Source: Amycolatopsis pretoriensis (lineage in GTDB: Bacteria > Actinomycetota > Actinomycetes > Mycobacteriales > Pseudonocardiaceae). From it: DNA of 64,000 bases. The translations under genes and the position numbers were made by a program. The notes below the pieces were generated by a model. It had not been told where the DNA came from and searched no databases. It saw nothing but the letters and a program-made list of their open reading frames with translations. Below, one piece after another: positions 16,263 to 26,500 of the stretch (its first letter is position 1; each line of letters opens with the position of its first letter). The stretch covers positions 1,166,825 through 1,230,824 of the forward strand of contig NZ_FNUJ01000002.1 in assembly GCF_900107925.1 (NCBI RefSeq), written 5' to 3'.

Positions 16263-17237
16263 TCAGGGCGTGGTGACCTGGGTGCAGGTGACCGGGACCT
16301 TCGGGGGTCCGCTGCCGTCGCCGATGCCGGGCTTCGCCGGGTCGATGCCGCCGCGGGCGACGTCGTCCAGGACGCCGAGGCCGGCGTCGTCGATGCTGCC
16401 GAACACCGTGTACTCCGGCGAGATCCGCGTGTCGCCGAAGACGAGGAAGAACTGGGAGCCACCCGAGTCGGGCTCGGCCGACTTCGCCATCGCGAGGATC
16501 CCGCGGCCGTACGTCAGCTCGGGGAACACCTCGTCGCGGATCGTGTAGCCGGGGCCGCCGGTGCCGTCGCCGACCGGGTCGCCGCACTGGAGCATCTGCA
16601 GCCCGGATGTCACGGACAGCCGGTGGCAGGACGTGCCGTCGTAGAACCCCTGCTTCACCAGGCTCAGGAAGTTGACGACGGTGCACGGGGCGAGCGCGCG
16701 GTCGAGCGTGAGGCCGATGGCGCCGGCGCTCGTCGCGAGCCGCACGGGGACGGTGCCGGACGACGGCGCCGGACCATCGGGCGGCGGCGCGACCTTCTTC
16801 GGCGCGGGCGAGGCCGGATCCGGGGTGAAGGCGCAGGTCACCGGGTCGGCGAGGGGCTTCGGCCGCTGCGGCATCCGGGCCCGGCCGTTGCTGGGCAGCG
16901 TGTACGCGGCGCTCGGGGCGGTGGTGGTCGTCGAGGGCGGCGAAGGCGGGGGCCCGGTCCCGATCGCGCTCTTGACGTCGTCGTCGCGCAGGAACCCGGG
17001 ATAACCCCACGCCAGGAAGGCGAGCGCCATGACGACGACGACCACGACCGAGCCGCTGATCAGCACGACGGCGGCGGGCGAGGTCTTCTTCGGCGGCACC
17101 GGCGGCTGCCACCGCGGGTACTGGAATCCCTGCTGGTGGGGCTGCTGCGGGTAGTGCGGGGCGCCGCCGTACCCCGGACCCGGCGGCGGTGCCCCGTTCG
17201 GGCCGTCGCCGCCCGGCCGATCCCCCGGCTCGCTCAT
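16263..17237 (-). CDS. Membrane-anchored cyclophilin-type peptidyl-prolyl isomerase
   Basis: 324 residues in three parts. The first is a Pro/Gly/Gln-rich cytoplasmic tail (1-50). One transmembrane helix follows (about 54-80), then a Pro/Thr-rich linker. The third part is an external cyclophilin domain (about 160-320) with FLSLVKQGFYDGTSCHRL, GDGTGGPGYTIRDE, GILAMAKS, GSQFFLVFGD and YTVFGSI. This layout is common in actinobacteria for extracytoplasmic protein folding. The catalytic Arg of classical cyclophilins corresponds to CHRL here. It ends exactly where the convergent monooxygenase ends and has no obvious operon partner. Confidence 0.9.
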   Translation of the reverse strand: MSEPGDRPGGDGPNGAPPPGPGYGGAPHYPQQPHQQGFQYPRWQPPVPPKKTSPAAVVLISGSVVVVVVMALAFLAWGYPGFLRDDDVKSAIGTGPPPSPPSTTTTAPSAAYTLPSNGRARMPQRPKPLADPVTCAFTPDPASPAPKKVAPPPDGPAPSSGTVPVRLATSAGAIGLTLDRALAPCTVVNFLSLVKQGFYDGTSCHRLSVTSGLQMLQCGDPVGDGTGGPGYTIRDEVFPELTYGRGILAMAKSAEPDSGGSQFFLVFGDTRISPEYTVFGSIDDAGLGVLDDVARGGIDPAKPGIGDGSGPPKVPVTCTQVTTP

Positions 17238-17343
17238 CCGCGCTCCCCTCGTCAGCCGCCCATTGTGCCGCGCGGGCCCGCTCGCCGTGAGGGAATCCGG
17301 AAAGGAGGGTCATCGGGGCACGCGGAAGGGTGCGCTCACCACC

Positions 17344-19620
17344 TCACGGCAGCCCCCACGGCGTGCTCGCCCCGCCGGGCGCGACCGGCCGCACCGCGAA
17401 GTCCGGCCGATCCCCCTTCCGAAACACGAAGGCGTCCTCGCCCCGCCCCAGTTCGACCTGGACGTCCCCGTTGGCCAACCGGCGCCAGCGCCTCGACCGA
17501 CCCCGCGCGTCCGTCACCGCCAGCTCGCCCTCGATGCCCGGCCGCAGGACGCACGGCGCGCCCGCCTCGCTGTGCACCTTCAGCCAGCGCGTCTTCCCCG
17601 CCGCCCGGGAGGCGCTGAGCAGGAACGCCCCCTCGGTGCGGAAGTCGCGCAGCGCGATGTCGCCCCAGGCCGCCGGTACCGCCGGGAACAGGCGGACCAC
17701 CCCGCCCCAGCTCTGGACCAGCATGTCCTGCATCGACTTCGCCGCCGACAGCGGTGTCTCGATGACAGGCCCGGACTCCTTGTACATCGTGTTCGGCTGG
17801 ATGAACCGCTGCTGCAGCTCGCCCAGGTAGAACGCCGCCTGCTCGCCGCGCAGCATCTGCGCCGAGATCGACGCCGCCCCGGTGAACGTGTAGCCCTGCA
17901 GCGCGCCTTCGAAGCCGACCCAGTGGTTCAGCGACGTCTCGATGATCTGCCGGTGCTCCGGCTGCTCCCACGTGACGTCGTAGAGCGGGTAGATCTGCAG
18001 CAGGTGCGAGTAGTGGCGGTGCGACTTCGCGAACGGCACCCCGGCGCCGATCATGTACCCGTTGACGTCGGCGGGGTAGTCCACCAAGGTCGCCAGGACG
18101 TTTCGCCAGCGGGGTGCCAGCGGGTCGCCGGGTGCGTTCTGCAGCAGCGTCTTGCAACCCCAGCGGATCAGCGAAAGGTCGTAGTTGCAGTCGGGCGCGT
18201 TGACGCCGTACTCGGGTGAGAACGTCGGCGGCAGGTGGAGCTTGCCGTCCGGGCCCGGGGCGAGGAAGTGCAGGTAGTAGTTGACCGCCTTGCGCAGCAA
18301 CGGAACCAAGGTGTTCCGGAGCAGCGATCGATCCATGGTGTGCCGATAGGACAGCCACACGTTGTGCAGCGCCCACGTCAGGTTGCCGACCTCCGGCGTC
18401 GGCGTGTCCCGCCCGGGGATGCCGACCGGGAACCCGCTGGTGGCGTTCGAGACGCCGTTGAGCAGCGTCATGTCGGTCGTGCGCGGGATGCCCGCCGAAT
18501 CACTTTGGTACGGCGACGCCACCTGGCCGGTCAGGTTGCCCCGGTACTTGTCGAGCGCGCAGCTGACGGCGTCCAGTTCCAGGTGGTTCGAGCCGTGGAT
18601 CAGCCAGTATTCGAGCTGGACGTTGAGGTTCCACCACGTCGCCGGCCACGGCGTGTTCTCCAGCCACGGCCCCGACGTCGCCATCACCGGGGCCTCGCGC
18701 CGGGCCGCCGACGCGACCTTGTACAGCTGGATCCAGTAGAAGCCCTGCAGCCGGGTGTCCGGAATGGACACGAAACTGCGCCGGTAGTAGTCGTGCCACC
18801 AACGGCGGTGATCTTGCGTGAGCGCCGAGAAAGCCGGTGCCCGGCGGACCGTCGAGAGCGCCCGCGCCACCGCAGTCTTCGCCGGGTGCGACCACGCCAC
18901 CGACGTGTACAGCGTGCGCGCGCCACCGCGGGTGACCTCGCGCCACGCCGTCACGTGCTCGCCGCCGGCCAGCAGCGGCTGGACGGCCAGCCGCGCGTCG
19001 CCGCTGCCGCTCAGCCGCACCGGCGGGTTTGCGGTGTAGCCGTCCGGCGGCGGTTTGTTCCACACGGGATCGGCGCGCGGGCTGACCGCGACCGCCGGGT
19101 GGAAAACCCACTGGAACCCGCGTTCCCCCTCGCTGGGCCGGATTTCGACAGCGAGCAGCGACTGTCCGGTGTGGACGATCGCACGGAGGCTCAGGCTGCC
19201 CGCGGCCGTGGTGATCGTGCCGGTCAGCTCGGCGTTCCACAGGTCCATCCGCCAGTCGATCGCGGTGATCGCGCCGACCGGTTCCAGGGTGAAGTACCCG
19301 ATCGGCAGCCGCGCCAGGCCGAACAGCGAGCCGAACTCGGGCCGGTGGTCCTGCACCTGGCTGTGCTGGACGTTGAAGCGGATCGCGTTGCGCCCCGGTT
19401 CGGCGTAGATTCCGGAGCCGAGGAAACCGTTGCCCAGGAACGGTCCCTCGTACCAGGTCTTCGGCATTCGCCGCCAGTGCAGGTCGGCGGTGCCGAGGAA
19501 CCCGGCCCAGCCGAAGTCGTCGCCACCGGGCTCGGCGGCGAACGCGGGCGTGATACCGGCCGCGCCGGCGGCGATCCCGGCGAGCGCGCCACCGAGCACG
19601 GTCCTGCGGGTGATGTCCAT
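17344..19620 (-). CDS. Tat-exported glycoside hydrolase, GH95-like (copy 1)
   Basis: 758 residues. A twin-arginine signal (TRRTVLGGALAG, cleaved near PAFAA) is followed by an N-terminal beta-domain (about 40-270), an alpha/alpha barrel (about 290-640) and a C-terminal beta-domain. GH95-type landmarks are WWNLNVQLEYW, FSPEYG with the candidate acidic catalyst, YDLSLIRWGCKTL and SHRHYSHLLQIYPL. The family contains alpha-L-fucosidases and alpha-L-galactosidases; specificity here is unknown and the sequence is diverged. ATG 19620 follows AGGAGG. A paralogue starts upstream, separated by 25 bp, so the two form an operon. Confidence 0.82.
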   Translation of the reverse strand: MDITRRTVLGGALAGIAAGAAGITPAFAAEPGGDDFGWAGFLGTADLHWRRMPKTWYEGPFLGNGFLGSGIYAEPGRNAIRFNVQHSQVQDHRPEFGSLFGLARLPIGYFTLEPVGAITAIDWRMDLWNAELTGTITTAAGSLSLRAIVHTGQSLLAVEIRPSEGERGFQWVFHPAVAVSPRADPVWNKPPPDGYTANPPVRLSGSGDARLAVQPLLAGGEHVTAWREVTRGGARTLYTSVAWSHPAKTAVARALSTVRRAPAFSALTQDHRRWWHDYYRRSFVSIPDTRLQGFYWIQLYKVASAARREAPVMATSGPWLENTPWPATWWNLNVQLEYWLIHGSNHLELDAVSCALDKYRGNLTGQVASPYQSDSAGIPRTTDMTLLNGVSNATSGFPVGIPGRDTPTPEVGNLTWALHNVWLSYRHTMDRSLLRNTLVPLLRKAVNYYLHFLAPGPDGKLHLPPTFSPEYGVNAPDCNYDLSLIRWGCKTLLQNAPGDPLAPRWRNVLATLVDYPADVNGYMIGAGVPFAKSHRHYSHLLQIYPLYDVTWEQPEHRQIIETSLNHWVGFEGALQGYTFTGAASISAQMLRGEQAAFYLGELQQRFIQPNTMYKESGPVIETPLSAAKSMQDMLVQSWGGVVRLFPAVPAAWGDIALRDFRTEGAFLLSASRAAGKTRWLKVHSEAGAPCVLRPGIEGELAVTDARGRSRRWRRLANGDVQVELGRGEDAFVFRKGDRPDFAVRPVAPGGASTPWGLP

Positions 19621-19645
19621 CCGACCTCCTCGTCGAAAGCGGAAC

Positions 19646-21940
19646 TCAGCTCGGCAGACCCCACGCCGGAGCGAGGCCGAGGGCGGGAACGTCCCGCGGT
19701 GCGCAGTCCGGCCGCCCGCCGCGCGGGGTGACGACGGCGGTGCCGCCGCGGCGCAGCCCGATCGCGATCCGCCCGGGTCCGGCCGGGCGCCACGGCAGGC
19801 GGCGGCCGTGCTCGTCGCGGACGTCGACGTCACCGGTGACGCCGTGCTGGAGGACCAGCGGCTCGCCGGCTTCGCTGTGCACGCGGACGAACTCCGTGCG
19901 GCCGTCGCGCCGGGAGGCGTCCACGAGGAACGCGCCTTCCGCGCGCAGCCCGGCGATCGAGGCGTCGCGCCAGGTCGCCGAGACCGACGGGAAGATCTTG
20001 AGCACACCACCGGAACCCTGCATCAGCATGTCCACAACGGACTGAGCGGCGGTGATCGGGCTCTCGATGGCGAAGTTGGATCCCTCGCGGTACATGGTGT
20101 TCGCCGTCAGCTCGGTGTCGGCGACGACGTTGCGGTCGAGGAAGAACTTCAGGTAGCGCAACGCTTCCTCGGGCGCGTCCATCACGGACTTCATCGAGGA
20201 CGCGGCCGCGTAGCTGTAGCCGTGCCAAGCGGACTGGTCGGCGGCCCAGTGGTCGAACGTCCGGGTCATGACGTCGCGGTCCGCCGGCCGGTCCCAGACC
20301 CGCTCCCGTAGCGGGTAGAGCCACAGCAGGTGGGAGAAGTGCCGGTGCGACGCGGCGAGCGGGACGCCGTCGCCGATGAGCACGCCGTTCACCGGATCTT
20401 CGTGGTAGGGCACGAGTTTCGTGCCGATCTCCTGCCAGATCGGCACGCGCGGTTCGTCGAGGCGCAGGATCCGCGCGGTGTCGACGAGCGTCCGGGCGGC
20501 CCACCGGATCAGCGACAGGTCGTACGTGCAGTCGGGTGCGTCGGCGTACTCCGGCGAGCGGGTCAGCGGCAGGTGGAGCAAGCCGTCCGGGCCGGTGACC
20601 AGGAAGTGGCGGTAGAAGTTGAGCGCCTTGGCCAGCGTCGGGTAGAGGACGTCGCGCAGCACGCGCCGGTCGAGGTGGTGGCGGTAGGCGAGCCAGACGT
20701 TGTGCAGGCCCCACAACAGGTTTCCGGTCTGGTCGGTCTTGGACGTCGTGCCGGGGACGCCGACCGAGCGTGTGCCGCCGGGCCGCAGCCGCCAGTCCCC
20801 CGGGTGCGAGAGCGCGTAGGTGTCGCCGTCGCGGTAGGCGGGCGGCACGGACGTCTCGAGGTTCGCGTGGTCGCGCCGGAACGTTTCGGTGACGGCGTCG
20901 AGTTCGGGGTGGTTGCTGCTGTTCACGATCGGGTAGGTGACCTGGACGTTGAGGTTCCACCAGACCGCGGTCCAGCTGTTGCCGACCTCGGGGAACCACG
21001 GTCCCCACTCGGACACGACCGGCCCGTCCGCGCGCGTGGCGGCGGCGATCTTGTACAGCTGGATCCAGTAGAACCGCTGGACCTGCTTGTCCGGCACCGA
21101 AACGAAGCTGCGGCGGTGGTAGTCGTTCCACCAGCGGCGGTGCCGGGCCAGCAGCGCGTCCGGGTTGGCGGCAAGCGCTTTCTCGACGCTCTCGAGGGCG
21201 TCCGCGGTGTGCGTCGTGCCGGGGAAGCTGTAGGCGACGGTCGCGGCGAGCAACCGTCGCGACCCGATCGAGCGTTCCCGCCACGCGGTCGTGTACCCGC
21301 CGCCGGCGAGCATCGGCTGCGCGCAGTACCCGTCGGCGACCTCGGGGGCGGGGTTGGCGACGTACTCGGGCGGCTTGCGGACGGTCCGGGTGGTCGCCGA
21401 CTCCAGCGGCTGGAACGCCCACGCGGCGCTCTTTTCACCGGCGCTGGGGGTCATCGAGAAGAGCAGCACGCCGAGGTCGTTGTGCACGACGGCGGAGAAC
21501 GCGACCGAGCCGCGGGTGGTGGTGATGGTGCCGCCGAGCTCGGCGTTGTAGAGGTCGAGCGTCCAGTCTACGGCGGTGACCGCGCCGGCGAAGGCGAGCG
21601 TGAGGTAGCCGATCGGCAGGCGGGACAGGCCGATGCCGGCTTCCCACTGGATGCGCTGGTCCTGCACCTGGGTGTGGCTCAGCATGACCTTGAGGGTTTC
21701 GGGGGTCCGGCCGGCGTAGACCTGGGCGCCGAAGTAGCCGTTGGCGAGGAAGGGACCTTCCTGCCAGTTCTCGGGCAGCCGCTGCCAGACCATGCGCGCA
21801 TCGGCGGCGACCTCCCGGTGCGGGTTCCCGGGGTGTCCGATTGCGGGCGGGGCGGCCCGGGCCCAGAGCCCCCCGAACGCGGCGGCCCCCACCGCGACCG
21901 ATGCCGAGCGAAGCACCGTACGCCGCGACACTGCATCCAT
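19646..21940 (-). CDS. Tat-exported glycoside hydrolase, GH95-like (copy 2)
   Basis: 764 residues, paralogous over its whole length to the next gene downstream. Shared blocks include PIGYLTL, RRSFVSVPD, WIQLYKIAAA, WWNLNVQ, RSPEYADAPDCTYDLSLIRW and SHRHFSHLLWLYPL. The N-terminus has a Tat motif (SRRTVLRSASVA). GGAGGA lies upstream of ATG 21940. As first gene of the pair it probably shares a promoter in the 150-bp gap to the M1 peptidase gene, where a perfect 7-bp dyad (22051-22067) is found. The two enzymes may attack different linkages of one fucose- or galactose-containing glycan; that is inference. Confidence 0.82.
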   Translation of the reverse strand: MDAVSRRTVLRSASVAVGAAAFGGLWARAAPPAIGHPGNPHREVAADARMVWQRLPENWQEGPFLANGYFGAQVYAGRTPETLKVMLSHTQVQDQRIQWEAGIGLSRLPIGYLTLAFAGAVTAVDWTLDLYNAELGGTITTTRGSVAFSAVVHNDLGVLLFSMTPSAGEKSAAWAFQPLESATTRTVRKPPEYVANPAPEVADGYCAQPMLAGGGYTTAWRERSIGSRRLLAATVAYSFPGTTHTADALESVEKALAANPDALLARHRRWWNDYHRRSFVSVPDKQVQRFYWIQLYKIAAATRADGPVVSEWGPWFPEVGNSWTAVWWNLNVQVTYPIVNSSNHPELDAVTETFRRDHANLETSVPPAYRDGDTYALSHPGDWRLRPGGTRSVGVPGTTSKTDQTGNLLWGLHNVWLAYRHHLDRRVLRDVLYPTLAKALNFYRHFLVTGPDGLLHLPLTRSPEYADAPDCTYDLSLIRWAARTLVDTARILRLDEPRVPIWQEIGTKLVPYHEDPVNGVLIGDGVPLAASHRHFSHLLWLYPLRERVWDRPADRDVMTRTFDHWAADQSAWHGYSYAAASSMKSVMDAPEEALRYLKFFLDRNVVADTELTANTMYREGSNFAIESPITAAQSVVDMLMQGSGGVLKIFPSVSATWRDASIAGLRAEGAFLVDASRRDGRTEFVRVHSEAGEPLVLQHGVTGDVDVRDEHGRRLPWRPAGPGRIAIGLRRGGTAVVTPRGGRPDCAPRDVPALGLAPAWGLPS

Positions 21941-22050
21941 GAAGCGTCCTCCGAATTCATACTACGTTTCGGCGAGATCATGCGGCGGCGTGCGGCCATA
22001 CTCGCAGAGGGGGCGCCGAAACACCAGGAGGATTCACCCGGAAAGCGGCA

Positions 22051-22067
22051 GAGACATCCGATGTCTC
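22051..22067. promoter_or_regulatory. Perfect 7-bp dyad upstream of the GH95 pair
   Basis: GAGACATCCGATGTCTC has 7-bp arms around CCG, 111-127 bp upstream of the GH95 copy 2 start and 23 bp after the M1 peptidase stop. It could be an operator or part of a terminator; nothing else in the 149-bp gap is recognisable. Confidence 0.35.
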
Positions 22068-22089
22068 GGGTTCGAGTACCGCAAGCGGC

Positions 22090-23499
22090 TCAGGCGCCGG
22101 GCAGCGGGGGGAGCGCCGGCGTCCACAGCCAGCGCTCGAAGAACGCGTCCAACGACCGGGCCGCGTACGCCTCGGCCATCGCCACGAACTGCTCCGTGGT
22201 CACCAGCCCGTGCCGGTGATCCCCCGTCCACGCCTTCAGCAACGCGAAGAACGCCGGGTCCCCGATCTCCGCCCGCAGCGCGTGCAGCGTCAACCCGCCG
22301 CGCTTGTACACGCGCTCGTCGAACATCCTCGCCACGCCCGGGTCCGCGATCCGGACGTCCGCCGGCTTGGCCTTGATGCGCGTGTGCCAGCTGCGGGCCA
22401 ATGCCGAAGCCGGCTGGCCGCCCGACTCCTCCGACCACAGCCACTCCGCGTACGTCGCGAAGCCCTCGTTCAGCCAGATGTGCCGCCAATCCGCCACCGT
22501 CAGGCTGTTGCCGAACCACTGGTGGGCCAGCTCGTGCACCACCAGCCGCTCGTACGTGCGGCGGCCGTCGACGTGGTTGGCGCCGAAGATCGCCATGCCC
22601 TGGGCCTCGATCGGGTCGTCGAGGTCGTCGTCGGTGACGACGATGACGTACTCGTCGAACGGGTACGGCCCGAACAGCCGCTGCAGCATCTCGATCATCC
22701 GGCCCTGCCGCCCGAAGTCGCGCTCGAACGCGCGGCGCAGCCGCGGCGGCACGGCCGCCCGCTGCGGCACCGTCTGCAGGACCGAATCGACGTGCCCGCG
22801 GCCGAAGCCGAGCGTGAACCGGCGCGTGCCGACTCCGGTGTGCGGGAACCAGCCGCGGCCGGTCAGCTCCAGTTCGTCGTAGCGCCCGAGCTGGACGCTC
22901 ATCAGGTACGTCGCCGTCGGCTCGGGCCGCTCGAACACCCACCGCGTGGTGCTGCCGCCGATCACCCGCTCGACCAGGTTGCCGGTGATCGCGACCAGGT
23001 ACGACGACGCGGTCGTCAGGGTCACCCGGTAGGACGCCTTGTCCGCCGGGTGGTCGTTGCACGGGAACCACGACGGCGCCCCGACAGGCTGGCTCGCCAC
23101 CAGCGCGCCGTCGGTCAGCTCGTCCCAGCCGACGTCGCCCCAGCGGCTGCGCACCGGACGCGGGTTGCCGACGTAGTGCACCTCGATGAGGAACACGGCC
23201 CCCGAGGCGATCGACTTGGCCGGCCGGACGTGCAGCTTCGCGCCGCGCTTGAGGTACTTCGCGGGCTTGCCGTCGACCAGCACGCGGTTGATCCGGAACT
23301 CGCCGAAGTCCAGGCTGACGCGGGAAAGCGCCTGCGTCGCCTCGGCGGTGAGCACCGCCGACGCCGAGAGCCGGTTCGGCCCGACCTTGTAGTCGAGGTT
23401 CAGCTCGTAGTGCCGGACGCGGTAGCCGCCGTTGCCGTGGGCGGGCAGGTAGGGGTCACCGGAAGTATCCGCGCCGGGTGCCGGAGCCTTCGAAATCAC
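22090..23499 (-). CDS. M1 family metallopeptidase (aminopeptidase N type)
   Basis: 469 residues. The zinc site is complete: HELAH (His322, His326) plus Glu345 in the NEGFATYAEW segment, with 18 residues between. An exopeptidase loop resembling GAMEN is present as AQGMAIFG (299-306). No signal peptide is seen, and the length is short because the C-terminal helical repeats of large M1 enzymes are absent. The start is GTG 23499 behind AGGAAAGG. It lies 91 bp downstream of a Pls-type poly(amino acid) synthetase on the same strand. As I recall, epsilon-poly-lysine producers have a zinc aminopeptidase that degrades the polymer, so this could be its hydrolase or protection enzyme; that is inference. 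Confidence 0.9.
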   Translation of the reverse strand: MISKAPAPGADTSGDPYLPAHGNGGYRVRHYELNLDYKVGPNRLSASAVLTAEATQALSRVSLDFGEFRINRVLVDGKPAKYLKRGAKLHVRPAKSIASGAVFLIEVHYVGNPRPVRSRWGDVGWDELTDGALVASQPVGAPSWFPCNDHPADKASYRVTLTTASSYLVAITGNLVERVIGGSTTRWVFERPEPTATYLMSVQLGRYDELELTGRGWFPHTGVGTRRFTLGFGRGHVDSVLQTVPQRAAVPPRLRRAFERDFGRQGRMIEMLQRLFGPYPFDEYVIVVTDDDLDDPIEAQGMAIFGANHVDGRRTYERLVVHELAHQWFGNSLTVADWRHIWLNEGFATYAEWLWSEESGGQPASALARSWHTRIKAKPADVRIADPGVARMFDERVYKRGGLTLHALRAEIGDPAFFALLKAWTGDHRHGLVTTEQFVAMAEAYAARSLDAFFERWLWTPALPPLPGA

Positions 23500-23590
23500 C
23501 CGTGCCGAACCTTTCCTCGTGCCGACGTACCAAACCAGGCTCGCACGCCACGGGTGAGTCCGGCGAGCCAGGCAGGTACTTCGTGACCTT

Positions 23591-26500
23591 CTACTTACCC
23601 GTCCACGCGGAGATGGGGTTGCCGAGCCAGCGCGTGTCGGCCGGCACCTCGTCGCCGCGGGTCACCAGCGAGCCCGGGCCGACCGTGGTGCGCGCGCCGA
23701 TGCCGGCGCCCGGCAGCACGATGCCGTGCGGGCCGAGCGTCGCGCCTTCGCCGAGTGCGACCCGCGACATGCTCATGATCCGGTCGTGGAACAGGTGCGT
23801 CTGGACGACGCAGCCGCGGTTGATCGTCGCGCCGTCGCCCAGCTCGACGAGGTCGGCCTCGGGCAGCCAGTACGTCTCCAGCCAGACGCCGCGGCCGATC
23901 TTGACGCCCATCGTGCGCAGCCACGCCGACAGCAGCGGGGTGCCGCCGACCGAGCCGATCAGCCACGGCACGGCCAGGGCCTCGACGAAGGTGTCGGCCA
24001 GCTCGTTGCGCCAGACGAACGAGCTCCACAGCGGGTGGTCGATCTCGCGGAATTTGCCGACCAGCAGCCACTTCATCGCGGTCGCGGTCAGCGCCGCGAC
24101 GATCCCGGCGGCGAGCAGGGCGGGCCCGGCGAGCACCAAGGCGACGCCGAAGCCGAACGCGGAAGCGACCCACAGCAGGCCGAAGGCGACCGAGACGGTC
24201 AGCGCGACCCCGCACATGACCGGGATGATCCGGCACAGCTCGACCAGCGCCCGCGCCGCCTTGAGGTGCAGCGCCGGGGTGTAGGTGCGGCTGGTGTCGG
24301 CCTCGCCGATCGCGCGACGCACGGGCAGCGGCGGCATCCCGAGGTACGACGAGCCCTTCTTCGCCTTCAACGGCGTCGAGGACAGCACACCCACGAGTCC
24401 GCGCTTCGGCACCGACCGGCCGGGCGCGGTCATCCCCGAGTTGCCGAGGAAGGCCTGCTTGCCGATCCGGGCCGGGGCGACGTGCAGCCAGCCGTGGCCG
24501 AGCTCGTAGGTGGCGACCATCGTGTCGTCGGCGAGGAACGCGCCGCTGTCGACCTTGGTCATCTTCGGCAGCGCCAGGACCGTCGACGCCTCGACGTTGC
24601 GGCCCACCTTCGCGCCGAGCAGCCGCAGCCACACCGGCGTGAACAGGCTGGCGTACAACGGGAACAGGCCTTCGCGGGCCATGTTCATCAGCCGTTCGGT
24701 GGCCCAGACCTGCCAGGCGATGCGGCCGTGCACCGGGTGGTAGCCCTCGACCATGCCGATGCTCAAGCACCGGACGCCGACCAGCACGAGCAGCATGTAC
24801 GCCAGGAAGTACGCGGCTGTCGCGGCCGGGACGAAGACCAGCGCGCGGGTGAACGCGTCGAGCAGCGTCGGGGCGCCCGCGATCGCGTAGCCGAGCACGG
24901 CGACCCCGGCCAGCGCGGCCACCCCGGGCAGGAAGCCGAGCGCCAGGGAGGTCGCGCCGTAGACGGCGGCCCAGAAGTGCGACCGCGGCGGGCGGCTCGA
25001 CGGCCACTTCAGCGCGTCACGCTCGTCCTTGGCGACGCGGGCGGCGGGCGATCCGGCCCAGCGCTGCCCGGCCGGGACGGCACCGCGGACGGTCGAGCCG
25101 GCCGCGATCTCCGCGCCCTTGCCGACGCGGACGCCCGGGAACAGGGTGCTGCGCGCGCCGATGCGGGCTTCCGCGCCGACGCGGACCTTGCCGATGTGCA
25201 CGACGTCGCCGTCGACCCAGTGGCCGGTCAGGTCGACCTCGGGCTCGATCGCGGCGCCGCGGCCCAGCTTGAGGAAGCCGGTGACCGGCGGCGGCGAGTG
25301 CAGGTCGACGTCCTTGCCGATCCGCGCGCCGAGTGCCTTCGCGTACGTCGTCATCCAGGACGCGCCGGCGACGCTGTCCGCGCCGGAGAACTCGGCGAGC
25401 TTCTCGGCTGTCCACAGTCGCAAGTGGACACTGCCGCCGCGCGGGTAGGTGCCGGGGCGGACGCCGGAGAGCAGCACGCGCGCGCCGCCCGCGGCGATCG
25501 CGATGCGGCCCGCCGGGCTGAACAGCACCACCCAGGCCAGGCCGATCCAGGCCCAGCCCAGCGTCGGCGCCCAGGCGAACCCGAGCAGGGCCAGGACGTT
25601 CGACAGCGCGGCGGCGAGCGTCGCCCAGCGCAGCCCGACCAGGCCCATCAGCGGAACCGTCAGCAGCGTCTGGACGACGCCCGCGCGGCGCGGGGTCGGC
25701 GCGATGTCGCGGCGCTCGGTGGCCTGCCCGTCGAGCGCGTCCAGCATCGCGGCCAGCGCGCCCAGCTTCGGGTGGGCGTAGATGTCGGCGACCGACACCT
25801 GCGGGTGCCGGGTGCGGATGCGCGCGACCACCTGCGCGGCGGTCAGGCTGCCACCGCCGTGGGTGAAGAAGTCGGACTTCGGGTCGTCGACCGACACGCC
25901 GAGGATCTCGGCCCAGCCTTCGGCGAGCCACGTCTCGGTCGGCGACAGCCCGGCGGCGTCCACAGTGGACAACGGCCACGGCAGGGCGGTGCGGTCGACC
26001 TTGCCGGACGTGCGGGTCGGCAGGTCGTCGACGACGGCCAGCAGCGGCACCAGCGCGGCGGGCAGGTGCTCGCGCAGCCGGGTCGCGGCTTCGTCGTGGT
26101 CGAAGCTCTCCCCCGTGGGCACGACGTACCCGACGAGGACCTGGTTGCCGGCCTTCGTGCGGCGGATCGCGGCGGCCGCGCCCTGCACACCCGGCAGAGC
26201 CTGCAGCGCGGCGTCGACCTCGCCCAGCTCGATGCGGCGGCCGCCGAGCTTGACCTGCTCGTCGAGGCGGCCGAGGAACAGCAGGCCCTCTTCTTCGGCG
26301 CGGACCATGTCGCCCGAGCGGTAGGCGCGCTGCCAGCCCAGCGACGGCAGGGCCGCGAACTTCTCGGCGTCCTTCTGCTCGTCGAGGTAGCGGGCCAGGC
26401 CGACGCCGCCGATGACCAGCTCGCCGGTGTCACCCATCGCGACCGGCTCGCCCTCGTCGTTGACGACGGCGAGCTGCCAGCCGGCCAGCGGCAGGCCGAT

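Noticed and set aside
22066..22085. tRNA-like GGTTCGAG (T-loop) in the gap between GH95 and M1 genes
   Set aside because: No T-stem pairing, acceptor stem or anticodon arm could be folded around it on either strand.
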